Source: Kordia sp. (GTDB lineage: Bacteria > Bacteroidota > Bacteroidia > Flavobacteriales > Flavobacteriaceae). From it: DNA of 64,000 nt. The notes beneath the pieces were generated by a model. That model saw only the letters and a program-made list of their open reading frames with translations. It searched no databases and was not told the DNA's origin. The DNA lies in assembly GCF_022447245.1 (NCBI RefSeq), contig NZ_JAKVBC010000002.1, forward strand, positions 218,278-282,277, in the 5' to 3' direction. Both the position numbers and the translations under genes were made by a program. Position 1 is the first letter of the stretch. Each line of letters starts with the position of its first letter. Positions 46,590-55,967 of this stretch are shown here, piece after piece.

Positions 46590-47888
46590 TTAATAGTGAC
46601 ATTTACCACATTCTAAGGCACCCATCTTAGCTGCTTTGAATGTTTCAACACCATATTTATCTTTTAACTGCTCGTGAATTTTTTCGTAATAAGCATTTCC
46701 TTTGAAATTCACATCTGTTTCTCTGTGACAGTTGATACACCAACCCATTGTTAACGGCGAATGCTGCTCAACAATTTCCATTTCTTGAATTTCCCCGTGA
46801 CATGTTTGACAATCAACTCCAGCTACAGAAACGTGTTGCGAGTGATTAAAATATACAAAATCAGGTAAATTGTGAATTCGAATCCATTTTACTGGCTTAG
46901 GCTCATTCACATAATCTTGTTGTGCTGGATCCCAACCTACAGCATTATATAGTTTTTGAATTTCTTTATTGTAGTCAACCCCATACTTAGTGATACCTTC
47001 TTGCTGAACTTCATCTGCAACTTGAGCAATATTCTTGTGACAGTTCATACAAACATTTAAAGATGGAATTCCTGAGTGTTTACTTACTCTTGCAGAAGAG
47101 TGACAATATTTACATTCAATTTTATTATCACCTGCGTGAATTCTGTGTGAGTAATGGATTGGCTGTATTGGTTGATATCCTTGATCAACTCCCACTTGCA
47201 TGAAATACCCATACGCAAAATACGCTGCTCCCAACATGAAGAAGATTACAGCTACAATTACTAAGAACTGATTTTGAACAAATACTTTCCAAAGTGAAGG
47301 CTTTTTAACTTCTTCTTCAAGATTTAACGTTCCGTTGGCCACAGCAAACTTACGCAATGTCTTGTTCACTAAGAACAACCCTAGTGCCAATAGTCCAAAT
47401 AAAACAATCAGCGCGATTAAGACAACTTGTGTAGAAAATCCTCCTCCAGAAGTTTTTTCATCTGGGCCAACAATAGGCTTTGGAGGTGTCGGTTTTAGTT
47501 GCGCCGTATACGCTAAAATATTATCGATATCCTCATTTTTCAATGTAGGAAACGCCGTCATTTGACTTTTCTTATTTTCCTCAAACACTTTTACAGCGTA
47601 CGGATCTCCTGATTTAATCAATGCTGAACTATTCCTAATCCACTTGTATAACCATTCACGATCTAAACCTTCATTTTCTGCTAAACGTGCTTCCACACCT
47701 CTTAACGCAGGACCTGTCGACTTGCTATCAAGTTTGTGACAAGCAGCACAGTTTGCATTAAACAAAGCTTTACCCGCTGCGACTGCTGCATCGTCTTGAG
47801 CAAACGCAGATGTCGAAAATACTAGCATTAGCGCTAGCGCGGCTCCTAAAATTCTTGAAATTGAATTGCGGTGATTCACCTTTTTCAT
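46590..47888 (-). CDS. actA: Alternative Complex III subunit ActA (multiheme cytochrome c)
   Basis: A 432-residue first subunit with six heme c sites. One CxxCH (Cys47-Cys50-His51) sits in an N-terminal class I cytochrome domain after the signal peptide (1-30, 'STSAFAQ'). Five more (CKYCH, CMNCH, CQTCH, CINCH, CGKCH) lie in the C-terminal half. Two membrane helices lie between them (about 152-175 and about 200-222). ActA in other bacteria is pentaheme; here a monoheme domain is fused at the N-terminus, as known from other Bacteroidota. First gene of the actABCDEF-coxBA operon. Confidence 0.93.
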   Translation of the reverse strand: MKKVNHRNSISRILGAALALMLVFSTSAFAQDDAAVAAGKALFNANCAACHKLDSKSTGPALRGVEARLAENEGLDREWLYKWIRNSSALIKSGDPYAVKVFEENKKSQMTAFPTLKNEDIDNILAYTAQLKPTPPKPIVGPDEKTSGGGFSTQVVLIALIVLFGLLALGLFLVNKTLRKFAVANGTLNLEEEVKKPSLWKVFVQNQFLVIVAVIFFMLGAAYFAYGYFMQVGVDQGYQPIQPIHYSHRIHAGDNKIECKYCHSSARVSKHSGIPSLNVCMNCHKNIAQVADEVQQEGITKYGVDYNKEIQKLYNAVGWDPAQQDYVNEPKPVKWIRIHNLPDFVYFNHSQHVSVAGVDCQTCHGEIQEMEIVEQHSPLTMGWCINCHRETDVNFKGNAYYEKIHEQLKDKYGVETFKAAKMGALECGKCHY

Positions 47889-47967
47889 ATCTTAATGTCT
47901 TCTTAATTTGACACGATTTTTCTAAATAATTTTTAACTTAGTAGATCATGCTTGTTCCAAATTTGAG

Positions 47968-47975
47968 CAAAAATA
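47968..47975 (-). promoter_or_regulatory. Candidate -7 element of the act-cox operon
   Basis: TATTTTTG on the minus strand matches TAnnTTTG, 79 bp upstream of the actA start codon. A good -33 element was not found. Confidence 0.4.
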
Positions 47976-48073
47976 CAAATCGCGGTGAATTTGCGAAATT
48001 ATAGTGAACTCTTAATTTGTAATTTATAGTTATTCTAAATAAGATTTTAGCATGTTAGTTCGTTAGGTTATTT

Positions 48074-48081
48074 TACATTTG
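48074..48081 (+). promoter_or_regulatory. -7 element for the SPOR protein gene
   Basis: TACATTTG matches TAnnTTTG exactly and lies 18 bp upstream of the ATG at 48100. It also overlaps the TTG at 48079 and argues against that codon as the start. Confidence 0.45.
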
Positions 48082-48099
48082 TATAAAATTGTATTCATT

Positions 48100-48507
48100 A
48101 TGAGATTTTTAGCTTTAAAAAGACGTTATATCTTAATTGTTTCAGCATTTTTTTGTGCTGGATTTGCATTTGCCCAACAAGGAGAAATCAACATCTCCAA
48201 AGACCCAAAAATTGATAAATTACTTACATATCAGAAAGAAATTAACCAAGAAACGGATAATGACAATCGTTTAAAGATTCAAATCTTTAATGGAAACCTT
48301 CGAAATGCAGAAAAAGCGAAGTCAAAATTCGAAAAAGAATATAAAGAAATTACTCCTGCAACTATTAAGTTTGAGACTCCAAATTATAAGGTTTGGGTTG
48401 GAAATTACAGAACACGATTAGAAGCAGAGCGATACTTAGCACAAGTAAAGGAAACGTTTCCTAATGCGTTTGTTTTTACACCAAAAAATAAGAAAAAGAA
48501 AAAGTAA
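48100..48507 (+). CDS. SPOR domain-containing protein
   Basis: A 135-residue secreted protein: signal peptide (1-27, 'FFCAGFAFAQ'), then a SPOR domain of about 75 residues ('RLKIQIFNGNLRNAEKAKSKF', 'YKVWVGNYRTRLEAERYLAQV', ending Lys-rich). SPOR domains bind glycan strands lacking stem peptides at the division septum. The ATG at 48100 is preferred because it leaves a standard signal peptide and follows the -7 element; a TTG 21 bp upstream is in frame. It stands alone between the divergent act operon and the convergent infB gene. Confidence 0.88.
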   Translation: MRFLALKRRYILIVSAFFCAGFAFAQQGEINISKDPKIDKLLTYQKEINQETDNDNRLKIQIFNGNLRNAEKAKSKFEKEYKEITPATIKFETPNYKVWVGNYRTRLEAERYLAQVKETFPNAFVFTPKNKKKKK

Positions 48508-48530
48508 TATTTACAGCTTATTAGACATAA

Positions 48531-48558
48531 AAAAAGGATCGCAAATGCGATCCTTTTT
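48531..48558. terminator. Bidirectional terminator between SPOR gene and infB
   Basis: A 12-13 bp stem (48531-48543 AAAAAGGATCGCA with 48546-48558) with A- and T-runs on both ends. It lies between the convergent ends of the SPOR gene (48507) and infB (48578), serving both. Confidence 0.85.
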
Positions 48559-48577
48559 CTTTATGTGTATATGATAT

Positions 48578-51445
48578 TTATTTCAGCTTTTTCTTCACTG
48601 CAACTTCTTGGAATGCTTCTACAATATCACCTTCTTTAATGTCATTATAGTTCTTGATTTGCAATCCACAGTCATATCCTTTACTCACTTCTTTTACGTC
48701 GTCTTTAAAACGTTTTAAAGAAGCCAATTCTCCTGTAAAGATTACTACTCCATCACGGATTAATCGGATATTAGAGTTTCTAAAGATTTTACCATCTGTC
48801 ACCATACATCCTGCAATGGTACCAATTTTAGAAATCTTGAATGTTTCTCTAATTTCAGCATTACCTGTGATCTCCTCTTTCATTTCAGGAGATAACAATC
48901 CTTCCATGGCATCTTTCACATCATTGATAGCATCATAGATAATTGAATATGTTCTGATATCGATTTCTTCTTTATCAGCAACTATTCTTGCATTACCAGC
49001 TGGACGCACATTAAATCCAATGATAATTGCATCAGAAGCACTTGCTAATAACACATCACTTTCTGTAATAGCTCCAACTCCCTTATGAATAATTTTCACT
49101 TCAATCTCTTCCGTAGATAGTTTTTGGAATGAATCTGTTAAGGCTTCAACCGAACCATCCACATCACCTTTAAGAATGATATTTAACTCTTTAAAGTCCC
49201 CAATTTTGATTCTTCTACCAATATCAGATAAAGTAGTTCTACGCTGCGTTCTTACAGATTGCTCTCTTAATAATTGTGTACGTTTTGCAGCAATTTGTTT
49301 TGCATCTTTTTCATCCTCAAAGACATTAAACTTATCACCTGCTTGCGGCGCACCATCTAAACCAAGAATTGAAACTGGCGTTGAAGGATTGGCAGTTTTA
49401 ATCTTATTACCACGCTCATCAAACATCGCTTTGATTTTTCCACTATGCTTTCCAGCCAATAGATAATCTCCAATTTTTAAGGTACCATTTTGAACAAGAA
49501 TTGTAGACACATATCCACGTCCTTTATCCAAGAATGCTTCCACAACTGTTCCTACAGCATTTTTATCAGGATTTGCTTGCAACTCTAATAATTCTGCCTC
49601 AAGCAACACTTTTTCTAATAATTCATCAACACCTAAACCAGTTTTTGCAGAGATGTCATGCGACTGGATTTTTCCTCCCCAATCTTCTACCAACAAGTCC
49701 ATTGCTGCTAGTTTCTCTTTTATCTTATCAGGATTAGCCGTTGGCCTATCTATTTTGTTAATTGCAAATACAATTGGAACTCCAGCCGCTTGTGCGTGAC
49801 TGATCGCCTCTTTTGTTTGCGGCATTACATCATCATCGGCAGCAATTACAATAATTGCAATATCTGTTACCTGCGCACCACGTGCACGCATCGCCGTAAA
49901 AGCCTCGTGACCTGGCGTATCTAAGAATGTAATTCGCTGACCACTATCTAACTGCACTCCATATGCTCCAATGTGCTGTGTAATTCCTCCAGATTCACCC
50001 GCAATTACATTTTCTTTACGAATGTAATCCAACAAGGAAGTTTTACCATGATCTACGTGACCCATTACCGTAACGATTGGCGCTCTTGGCGATAAATCTT
50101 CTGGCGCATCTTCTTCTTCTTGAATCGCCTCTTCAATATCAGCTGCTACGAAATCTACTGTAAATCCGAATTCCTCTGCAACAATTGATAAAGTATCTGC
50201 ATCTAAACGTTGGTTCATAGTTACCATGATTCCCAACATCATACATTTAGAGATGATATCATTGATTCCAACATCCATCATCGTAGCAAGCTCACCAACA
50301 GTTACAAATTCTGTTGCTTTTAAAATCTTGCTTTCTGCTGCTTGTTGCTCTAAATCTTGCTCTGTTTTTTGCCTACGAACATCACGCTTGTCTCTACGGT
50401 ATTTAGCCCCTTTAGATTTGTTGGTTTTACCTTGAAGTTTTTCAAGTGTTTCACGTACTTGTTTTTGTACTTCTTCTTCTGTAGGCTCTACTTTAACTAC
50501 AGGTGGTTTGCGGTTTCCACCTCTTCGGTTTCCTCCACGATTTCCTCCACCTTTGTTTCCTCCATATCGGTTATTTCCTCCTTGGCGGTTATTGTTATTG
50601 TTGTTATTGTTTCCTCCAGGACCTTTAGAAATACGTTTACGTTTCTTTCTTTTATCTGCTTCAGATTCTTTTTTAGAATCCTCCTTTTTCTTTTTAGTCT
50701 TATTGAACTGCGTTAAGTCAATTTTTTGACCAGTCATCTTTGGACCTGTAAGTTTTTGATACTTTGTCTCAATTACTTTCTTTTCAGGCTCTGCAGGCAC
50801 TTGTGACTGTTCTTGCTTTGCCACAGGTTTCTGTGCAGCTTTTTCTACAGCCTTTTCAACAGGCTTGGGCTTTTGCTCAATTTTTTGAACAGGTTTCGGC
50901 TTAGAGAATTTCGGCCTGTTTGAAATTGTTTCAGGTCGTTGTGGCTTTTTCTCGTTTTGAGAAGGCTTTGGTTTCTCTGGCTCTTTTTGCTCAACAGGCT
51001 TAGGCTTAGGCGCTTCTTGAACTTTTTGCCCAACAGGTTTTGGCGCTTCTGTAGCTTCTTTCTTTTCCGGAGACGATGTATCTTTTTGAGGGTTTAGATC
51101 TATTTTTCCAATCGTTTTCGGTCCAGATAAATTCGCTTTGGCGCGCACCACTTTTTCACGCTCTTCACGTAAACGTTGTGCTTCTTCTTGCTCTTTTACA
51201 AGCTGTTCTCGCAATGCTTCTTTCTCCTTCCTTTTCTCTTCTCCCAGCTCTTTGGAAGCTACTTTTTTACTCTTGTCAGTCTGAAAACCATCAAGTAACA
51301 CGTTGTATATCTCTTGCGATATTTTAGTCGTAGGTCTTTTTTCCACAGAAAAACCTTTCTGCGTCAAGAAGTCGACAGCTCTATCGATCGAAATATTTAA
51401 TTCGCGTAGTACTTTACTAAGCCTTATTTTGTTTTGTTCAGCCAT
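48578..51445 (-). CDS. infB: Translation initiation factor IF-2
   Basis: A 955-residue IF-2 that recruits fMet-tRNA to the small ribosomal subunit. It has an N-terminal IF2_N domain (1-55), a long low-complexity stretch (about 75-400) rich in Lys/Pro/Glu, Asn runs and Gly-Asn-Arg repeats, a second IF2_N-like domain (about 370-430), then the GTPase domain with G1 '[14 protein letters not shown]', G3 '[15 protein letters not shown]' and G4 'NKID'. Domains II-IV follow to the end. The G/N/R-rich segment is longer than in E. coli. Third gene of rimP-nusA-infB, 47 bp after nusA. Confidence 0.97.
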   Translation of the reverse strand: MAEQNKIRLSKVLRELNISIDRAVDFLTQKGFSVEKRPTTKISQEIYNVLLDGFQTDKSKKVASKELGEEKRKEKEALREQLVKEQEEAQRLREEREKVVRAKANLSGPKTIGKIDLNPQKDTSSPEKKEATEAPKPVGQKVQEAPKPKPVEQKEPEKPKPSQNEKKPQRPETISNRPKFSKPKPVQKIEQKPKPVEKAVEKAAQKPVAKQEQSQVPAEPEKKVIETKYQKLTGPKMTGQKIDLTQFNKTKKKKEDSKKESEADKRKKRKRISKGPGGNNNNNNNNRQGGNNRYGGNKGGGNRGGNRRGGNRKPPVVKVEPTEEEVQKQVRETLEKLQGKTNKSKGAKYRRDKRDVRRQKTEQDLEQQAAESKILKATEFVTVGELATMMDVGINDIISKCMMLGIMVTMNQRLDADTLSIVAEEFGFTVDFVAADIEEAIQEEEDAPEDLSPRAPIVTVMGHVDHGKTSLLDYIRKENVIAGESGGITQHIGAYGVQLDSGQRITFLDTPGHEAFTAMRARGAQVTDIAIIVIAADDDVMPQTKEAISHAQAAGVPIVFAINKIDRPTANPDKIKEKLAAMDLLVEDWGGKIQSHDISAKTGLGVDELLEKVLLEAELLELQANPDKNAVGTVVEAFLDKGRGYVSTILVQNGTLKIGDYLLAGKHSGKIKAMFDERGNKIKTANPSTPVSILGLDGAPQAGDKFNVFEDEKDAKQIAAKRTQLLREQSVRTQRRTTLSDIGRRIKIGDFKELNIILKGDVDGSVEALTDSFQKLSTEEIEVKIIHKGVGAITESDVLLASASDAIIIGFNVRPAGNARIVADKEEIDIRTYSIIYDAINDVKDAMEGLLSPEMKEEITGNAEIRETFKISKIGTIAGCMVTDGKIFRNSNIRLIRDGVVIFTGELASLKRFKDDVKEVSKGYDCGLQIKNYNDIKEGDIVEAFQEVAVKKKLK

Positions 51446-51492
51446 AAGCTATTTTAAATTTTACCCTCTTTTTAAATAAAAAACTGCTTTCA

Positions 51493-52725
51493 CTAATCTT
51501 CGAACTCTTCTTTTAGAATTCTAATTACTTCGCCAACAGTTTCTTCCTCTAAATCCGTTTGTTTTACAAGGAAGTCCATTTCTTGATCTAATACACTTTT
51601 AGCAGTATCTAAACCAATTTTCTTAAATTCTTCAATTACCCAAGCTTCAATTTCATCAGAGAATTCTGTTAATTCCACATCTTCTTCAACACCTTCACGA
51701 TACACATCAATTTCGTATCCTGTAAGTTGTCCTGCCAATCTGATATTAAATCCTCCTTTACCGATTGCTTTTGAAACCTCTTCTGGTTTTAAGAACACTT
51801 CTACACGCTTTGTGTCTTCGTTAATTTTTAACGAACTCACTCTTGCTGGACTTAAGGCACGTGTTATATATAACTGCAAATTAGTCGTATAATTAATTAC
51901 ATCTATATTTTCGTTCCCTAACTCTCTCACGATCCCATGGATACGAGAACCTTTCATTCCCACACATGCTCCTACTGGATCGATCCTATCATCATAAGAA
52001 TCTACAGCTACTTTTGCTTTTTCACCTGGAATTCTTACTACTTTTTTCACTGTTATTAATCCGTCAAAAACTTCAGGAATTTCTTGTTCAAATAATTTTT
52101 CCAAGAATTCTGGCGCTGTTCTCGACATGATAATCATAGGCTTATTTCCTTTTAAGTCTACTCTATCAATAATTCCTCTTACATTTTCTCCTTTACGGAA
52201 AAAGTCAGACGGAATTTGGTTTTCTTTTGGCAACACGATTTCATTTCCTTCATCATCTAACAGAATTACTGCTCTGTGCCTGATATGATGTACTTCTGCA
52301 GTATAAATGTCTCCTACTAAATCTTTAAATTGTTTATAGATCGTTGTATTATCGTGTTCGTGTATTTTTGAAATAAGGTTTTGACGTAGCGCTAAGATTG
52401 CTCTTCTCCCTAAGTCAACTAATTTTACTTCTTCAGACACATCTTCTCCAACTTCAAAGTCAGGCTCAATTTCTCTTGCCGCTGTTAACTCTATTTCTTG
52501 ATTAGGATCTTCTACTTCTCCATCTGCTACTACGATTCTATTTCTCCAAATTTCTAAATCACCTTTATCGGGATTTATAATGATGTCAAAATTGTCATCT
52601 GATCCAAATTTCTTTTTTAATGCATTTCTAAAAACATCTTCTAATATCGCCATTAGCGTTACACGATCTATTAGCTTGTCGTCCTTAAATTCCGAAAACG
52701 ACTCAATCAATGCTAGATTCTCCAT
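51493..52725 (-). CDS. nusA: Transcription termination/antitermination factor NusA
   Basis: A 410-residue NusA, the short form without C-terminal acidic repeats, usual in Bacteroidota. It has an N-terminal RNA polymerase-binding domain (1-125), S1 domain (about 130-200), and KH domains (about 230-345) with 'DPVGACVGMKGSRIHGIVREL' and 'VSKAIGKGGFNIRLAGQLTGYEI'. The C-terminus is acidic. It modulates pausing, termination and antitermination. It lies 13 bp after rimP in the rimP-nusA-infB operon. Confidence 0.97.
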   Translation of the reverse strand: MENLALIESFSEFKDDKLIDRVTLMAILEDVFRNALKKKFGSDDNFDIIINPDKGDLEIWRNRIVVADGEVEDPNQEIELTAAREIEPDFEVGEDVSEEVKLVDLGRRAILALRQNLISKIHEHDNTTIYKQFKDLVGDIYTAEVHHIRHRAVILLDDEGNEIVLPKENQIPSDFFRKGENVRGIIDRVDLKGNKPMIIMSRTAPEFLEKLFEQEIPEVFDGLITVKKVVRIPGEKAKVAVDSYDDRIDPVGACVGMKGSRIHGIVRELGNENIDVINYTTNLQLYITRALSPARVSSLKINEDTKRVEVFLKPEEVSKAIGKGGFNIRLAGQLTGYEIDVYREGVEEDVELTEFSDEIEAWVIEEFKKIGLDTAKSVLDQEMDFLVKQTDLEEETVGEVIRILKEEFED

Positions 52726-52738
52726 GACATGTCTTTAA

Positions 52739-53203
52739 TTAAAATGTTACCATAACTTTAGCTTTTACAATATTTTCATAAGGTATTTCTTGTTCTTTTT
52801 GAACCGTTACTTTACCTTTTCCAATGGGTTTTGGCTCACGCGCTTTCCATTGTAGTTTAATTTTTTCATCATCAGCAGCAACCAAAGTACCTTCTACTTT
52901 TGAACTGTTTTCAATGATGACTTCTAATTTTCTACCCACATTTTTCTTGTATTGACGAATGTGTGTAATTCCTTCCGAAATCCCAGAAGAATATACTTCT
53001 AGAGAAAAATCTTCTTCTTCTCTATCAAGGTTATGCTCAATGTGCCGACTTACTTTCATACAGTCGTTTAAGGTAACGCCGTTGTCACCGTCAATCACAA
53101 TTACAATCTTGTTCCCAGGCTTAATTTCCTGAGAAATAAGAAACAACGAAGATTCTTCTTCTAATACTTCTTGTAATAAATCTGTAACTTTTTGTTTAAA
53201 CAT
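52739..53203 (-). CDS. rimP: Ribosome maturation factor RimP
   Basis: A 154-residue protein for 30S subunit maturation. Start 53203 is chosen because it gives the family N-terminus 'MFKQKVTDLLQEVLEEE'; the open frame extends to 53278 only through a leader hairpin and promoter. It has an N-terminal alpha/beta domain ('IDGDNGVTLNDCMKVSRHIE') and C-terminal SH3-like domain ('VEGTLVAADDEKIKL'). It leads the conserved rimP-nusA-infB operon. Confidence 0.95.
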   Translation of the reverse strand: MFKQKVTDLLQEVLEEESSLFLISQEIKPGNKIVIVIDGDNGVTLNDCMKVSRHIEHNLDREEEDFSLEVYSSGISEGITHIRQYKKNVGRKLEVIIENSSKVEGTLVAADDEKIKLQWKAREPKPIGKGKVTVQKEQEIPYENIVKAKVMVTF

Positions 53204-53218
53204 TTTTTTGTATGAAAA

Positions 53219-53239
53219 GAGGGGACTTATTGTCCCCTC
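53219..53239 (-). promoter_or_regulatory. Strong hairpin in the rimP-nusA-infB leader
   Basis: An 8-bp perfect stem (53219-53226 with 53232-53239, GAGGGGAC/GTCCCCTC) and a 5-base loop lies in the leader 15 bp before the rimP ATG. It is GC-rich in an AT-rich region. On the minus strand it is followed by TTTTC, so it could be a weak attenuator or a binding site for a regulator such as NusA or a ribosomal protein. Confidence 0.6.
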
Positions 53240-53267
53240 ATTTTTGTCTTTACTTCTTATAACGGTG

Positions 53268-53275
53268 CAAATATA
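53268..53275 (-). promoter_or_regulatory. -7 element of the rimP-nusA-infB operon
   Basis: TATATTTG on the minus strand matches TAnnTTTG exactly. A transcript from it would begin just upstream of the hairpin at 53219-53239, with a leader of about 60 bases. Confidence 0.55.
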
Positions 53276-53355
53276 CACATTTTTTCTAATCTTAAAAACT
53301 ATTCAACCAAAGGTTTTTATTTGTAACTTTAAAGAACATAAAAAATCTATTCTGA

Positions 53356-54180
53356 ATGAAAAAAATTCTCCTTCCAACCGATTTTTCAGACCAAGCTGAA
53401 TATGCTTTAAAAGTTGCTGCTTTTTTAGCTAAACAAAATGATGCAACCATCTACTTGATGCACATGTTAGAATTACCTTCACACTTTTTGTCAGGCGACA
53501 CTAATTTAGATATTCCTGAACAACTTTTATTCATGAAAATTGCTCACGAACGTTTTGAAAAAACAATTGCTCAAGATTTCATGAAAGGTGTTAACGTAGA
53601 AATTACTGTAGAAACACACAAAGCATTTGACGGAATTACACAAGCAATTCGTCAACATGAAATTGACTTAGTAGTTATGGGATCAAGTGGCGCATCTGGT
53701 TTAAAAGAAATGTTTATAGGTTCAAATACTGAAAAAGTTGTGCGTACAGCGGATGCACCTGTATTAGTGATTAAGAATCAAATTGACAATTTTAACGTTA
53801 GCAATTTTGTGTTTGCATCTGATTTTTCTGAAGATCAAAAATTAGTATTTGAACAAGCTATTGATTTTGCTAATAATTTTAATGCAAAGCTTCACTTGTT
53901 GTTTGTGAATACTCCTAATCGATTTGTGACTACTGATGCTGCACAAAAGAAGATGAATGCTTTTATTGAGGAGTTTAATGAACTAGGTGATCATGAATTG
54001 CATATTTATAATGACAGTAAAATTGAAAGAGGAATTTTGAATTTTTCACGTTCTATCGATGCTGATTTGATTGGAATGAGTACACACGGAAGGCAAGGAT
54101 TAGCACATTTTTTCAATGGAAGCATTAGTGAAGATTTAGTAAATCATTCGTTGCGTCCCGTGATTACTTTTAAAATTTAA
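53356..54180 (+). CDS. Universal stress protein with two UspA domains
   Basis: A 274-residue cytoplasmic protein with tandem Usp domains (1-140 and 150-274). Both carry the ATP-binding loop G2xG9xG(S/T): 'MGSSGASGLKEMFIGSNTEK' in the first and 'GMSTHGRQGLAHFFNGSISE' in the second. It begins 'MKKILLPTDFSDQAEYALKV'. Such proteins support survival under stress by unknown mechanisms. Transcribed alone, divergent from the rimP operon and convergent to the lipoprotein gene. Confidence 0.94.
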   Translation: MKKILLPTDFSDQAEYALKVAAFLAKQNDATIYLMHMLELPSHFLSGDTNLDIPEQLLFMKIAHERFEKTIAQDFMKGVNVEITVETHKAFDGITQAIRQHEIDLVVMGSSGASGLKEMFIGSNTEKVVRTADAPVLVIKNQIDNFNVSNFVFASDFSEDQKLVFEQAIDFANNFNAKLHLLFVNTPNRFVTTDAAQKKMNAFIEEFNELGDHELHIYNDSKIERGILNFSRSIDADLIGMSTHGRQGLAHFFNGSISEDLVNHSLRPVITFKI

Positions 54181-54218
54181 AAGATTCAACGATTAACAAA
54201 TTTAATCATAATACATAC

Positions 54219-54258
54219 AAAGCTGTTCGATTTACATATTGCACATCGAACAGCTTTT
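54219..54258. terminator. Bidirectional terminator between usp and lipoprotein gene
   Basis: A 13-bp stem (54219-54231 with 54245-54257) and 13-base loop with T-runs outside, between the convergent stops at 54180 and 54278. Confidence 0.85.
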
Positions 54259-54277
54259 ACCCTAAAAAACCTCTTTT

Positions 54278-55648
54278 TTATCTTTCATTATGTTGCACAT
54301 CAACTGCTGAAGCTGGGTGATAGATAAATCCACCTGAGCCTATATCGTGGCAATATTCAACAATATATTCTCCGATAAAATCATCTCCATTGTTGATGGT
54401 AAAATTGATTGGTAATTCTACATCAATTGTTTCAAATACTTTAAAGCTTAACTTTGTCTCAAAGTTTTTCGTACGCCCTCCATCAGACTCAAAGCAAGCT
54501 ACTTTCATGCGGTTTCCATCTGGCTTTGGATTCGTAGCACTTACGTGCGGATCCCAAATGATGGAGCTAAAATTCGGGTAAAACCAAGTATCGTCATCAG
54601 TCACTTTTGTTATTTGACCTGTGCGTAGGTAACTTAATGCCGATCCTGATGTTACCACCGCACCATCTTCGATAGTGTAATTAGCTCCATCTGCCCATAT
54701 AATTACAAAGAACCATTCACCTTTTCCGGCTAAGAATCCGTCATAATCATTTGATGTTCTAAAACGCCATAAATTTTCTGTTCCATCTTCACAGTCACGT
54801 TCACAATCTTCATCACATCCTGAAGATGGTGGGTTTCCACTTCCTCCTCCAGGACTTCCTCCACCTCCTGTATTACCTCCGCCACCAGGATAGATTATAT
54901 CATCACCCTCAACACCATCTAAAGATGGATCTTCATTTGCTAAAAGTTTTGAGTTTACTGTTTCTATAGATCCTGCATTTACAACAACCGATCTTCCATC
55001 ATCATATGTAAATAATACAGAATTGTTTTTATCCGACTTATCTAATGATCCTGTAGTAATTCCCGTATACACTTCACTGATACGTACTACAAATGACTTT
55101 TTATAGCGCTCTACGGTTAATAATTCGCTATACATCACTCCATTTTCATAGTAATGAACTACTTCATTTGGGTTACTGTCATCAAAACCGTTATCAACAT
55201 ACACACGATTAGAGAATTCTTCTGTCCGTCTGTCACCAGCTAACAGTACAGACATTCCTGGATTTACATTTAAAAACTCCTTAATGTTTACATTAGATTT
55301 AGCCTCATCAATGTTTGCCAAGATTTGATTTAACGATTTTCCTGCAAAACCTTTCATTTCTGATTTTCCTTGCATTCCTACAAAGAATTCCTGCTCATAA
55401 TATCCACGTCTTTGTAATCGTATTGCTTCTTCTTGTAGTAAATTATTCATATTTGCATGTTTTTGAATTGCAACCGACATTAATCGTGCATATTCAAACA
55501 ATGCTTGATCTTCTAAAGATTGTTTACTAACATCTAATTGGTCTACTGCTACCGGATCATCTCCTTCAAAGGCTTCATCTTTAGAACAAGAATGCAACCC
55601 TATAAGCACTAATGATAAGAATACTATCTTAATATGCTTTATTTTCAT
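54278..55648 (-). CDS. Surface lipoprotein of unknown function
   Basis: A 456-residue lipoprotein with signal peptide and lipobox 'LVLIGLHSC' (Cys21). The N-terminal half is Glu/Asn-rich and helical. A Gly/Pro-rich hinge follows at about 250-275 ('GGGGNTGGGGSPGGGSGNPP'), then a Cys/Asp-rich bit ('CDEDCERDCEDG') and a C-terminal beta-rich domain ending 'DVQHNER'. No family recognised. Bacteroidota surface lipoproteins often have such Gly linkers between domains. It is divergent from the TPR-AraC regulator gene at 55968 across 319 bp that contain the palindromic operator sites, so it could belong to the same regulon; a TACTTTTA -7-like element is at 55777-55784. Confidence 0.8.
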   Translation of the reverse strand: MKIKHIKIVFLSLVLIGLHSCSKDEAFEGDDPVAVDQLDVSKQSLEDQALFEYARLMSVAIQKHANMNNLLQEEAIRLQRRGYYEQEFFVGMQGKSEMKGFAGKSLNQILANIDEAKSNVNIKEFLNVNPGMSVLLAGDRRTEEFSNRVYVDNGFDDSNPNEVVHYYENGVMYSELLTVERYKKSFVVRISEVYTGITTGSLDKSDKNNSVLFTYDDGRSVVVNAGSIETVNSKLLANEDPSLDGVEGDDIIYPGGGGNTGGGGSPGGGSGNPPSSGCDEDCERDCEDGTENLWRFRTSNDYDGFLAGKGEWFFVIIWADGANYTIEDGAVVTSGSALSYLRTGQITKVTDDDTWFYPNFSSIIWDPHVSATNPKPDGNRMKVACFESDGGRTKNFETKLSFKVFETIDVELPINFTINNGDDFIGEYIVEYCHDIGSGGFIYHPASAVDVQHNER

Positions 55649-55820
55649 AATAATTGAATTTTTGGTTTTTCGTACTCTTTCGCTCTGTGTAGAACTTAGG
55701 ATTTTCCGAATGACTCCTTAAACTTCAACATACACTTTTATATTTTACACAGTGTTAATGAAGCGTTGCAACAGGGTAAAAGTAGCATTGTATTGAAAGC
55801 AAAAAAAGTGTTCTATTTTG

Positions 55821-55855
55821 CTATTTATGAATTGAAACTATCAATTTATAAATTG
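55821..55855. promoter_or_regulatory. Palindromic operator (two sites) between lipoprotein and regulator genes
   Basis: CAATTTATAAATTG at 55842-55855 (within a 16-bp perfect palindrome, 55841-55856) is the same sequence as in front of both peptide genes. CTATTTATGAATTG at 55821-55834 matches it at 12 of 14 positions, 21 bp away, two helical turns. This spacing fits binding of two regulator units on one face of DNA. Its centre is about 72 bp upstream of the -7 element of the regulator gene. Confidence 0.6.
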
Positions 55856-55900
55856 ACAGATTCTATTTTTTAAAACTTTTCTTATGAATTCACTGTAACA

Positions 55901-55927
55901 TTGTTAATAAAAAAACTACTATATTTA
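55901..55927 (+). promoter_or_regulatory. Promoter of the TPR-AraC regulator gene
   Basis: TTG (55901-55903) and TATATTTA (55920-55927, one mismatch to TAnnTTTG) with a 16-bp gap. The ATG at 55968 is 40 bp downstream; the operator pair lies upstream, the position for an activator. Confidence 0.45.
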
Positions 55928-55967
55928 GGCAGAGCCATTCATACAAAGTTTACGATCACTACCAATT

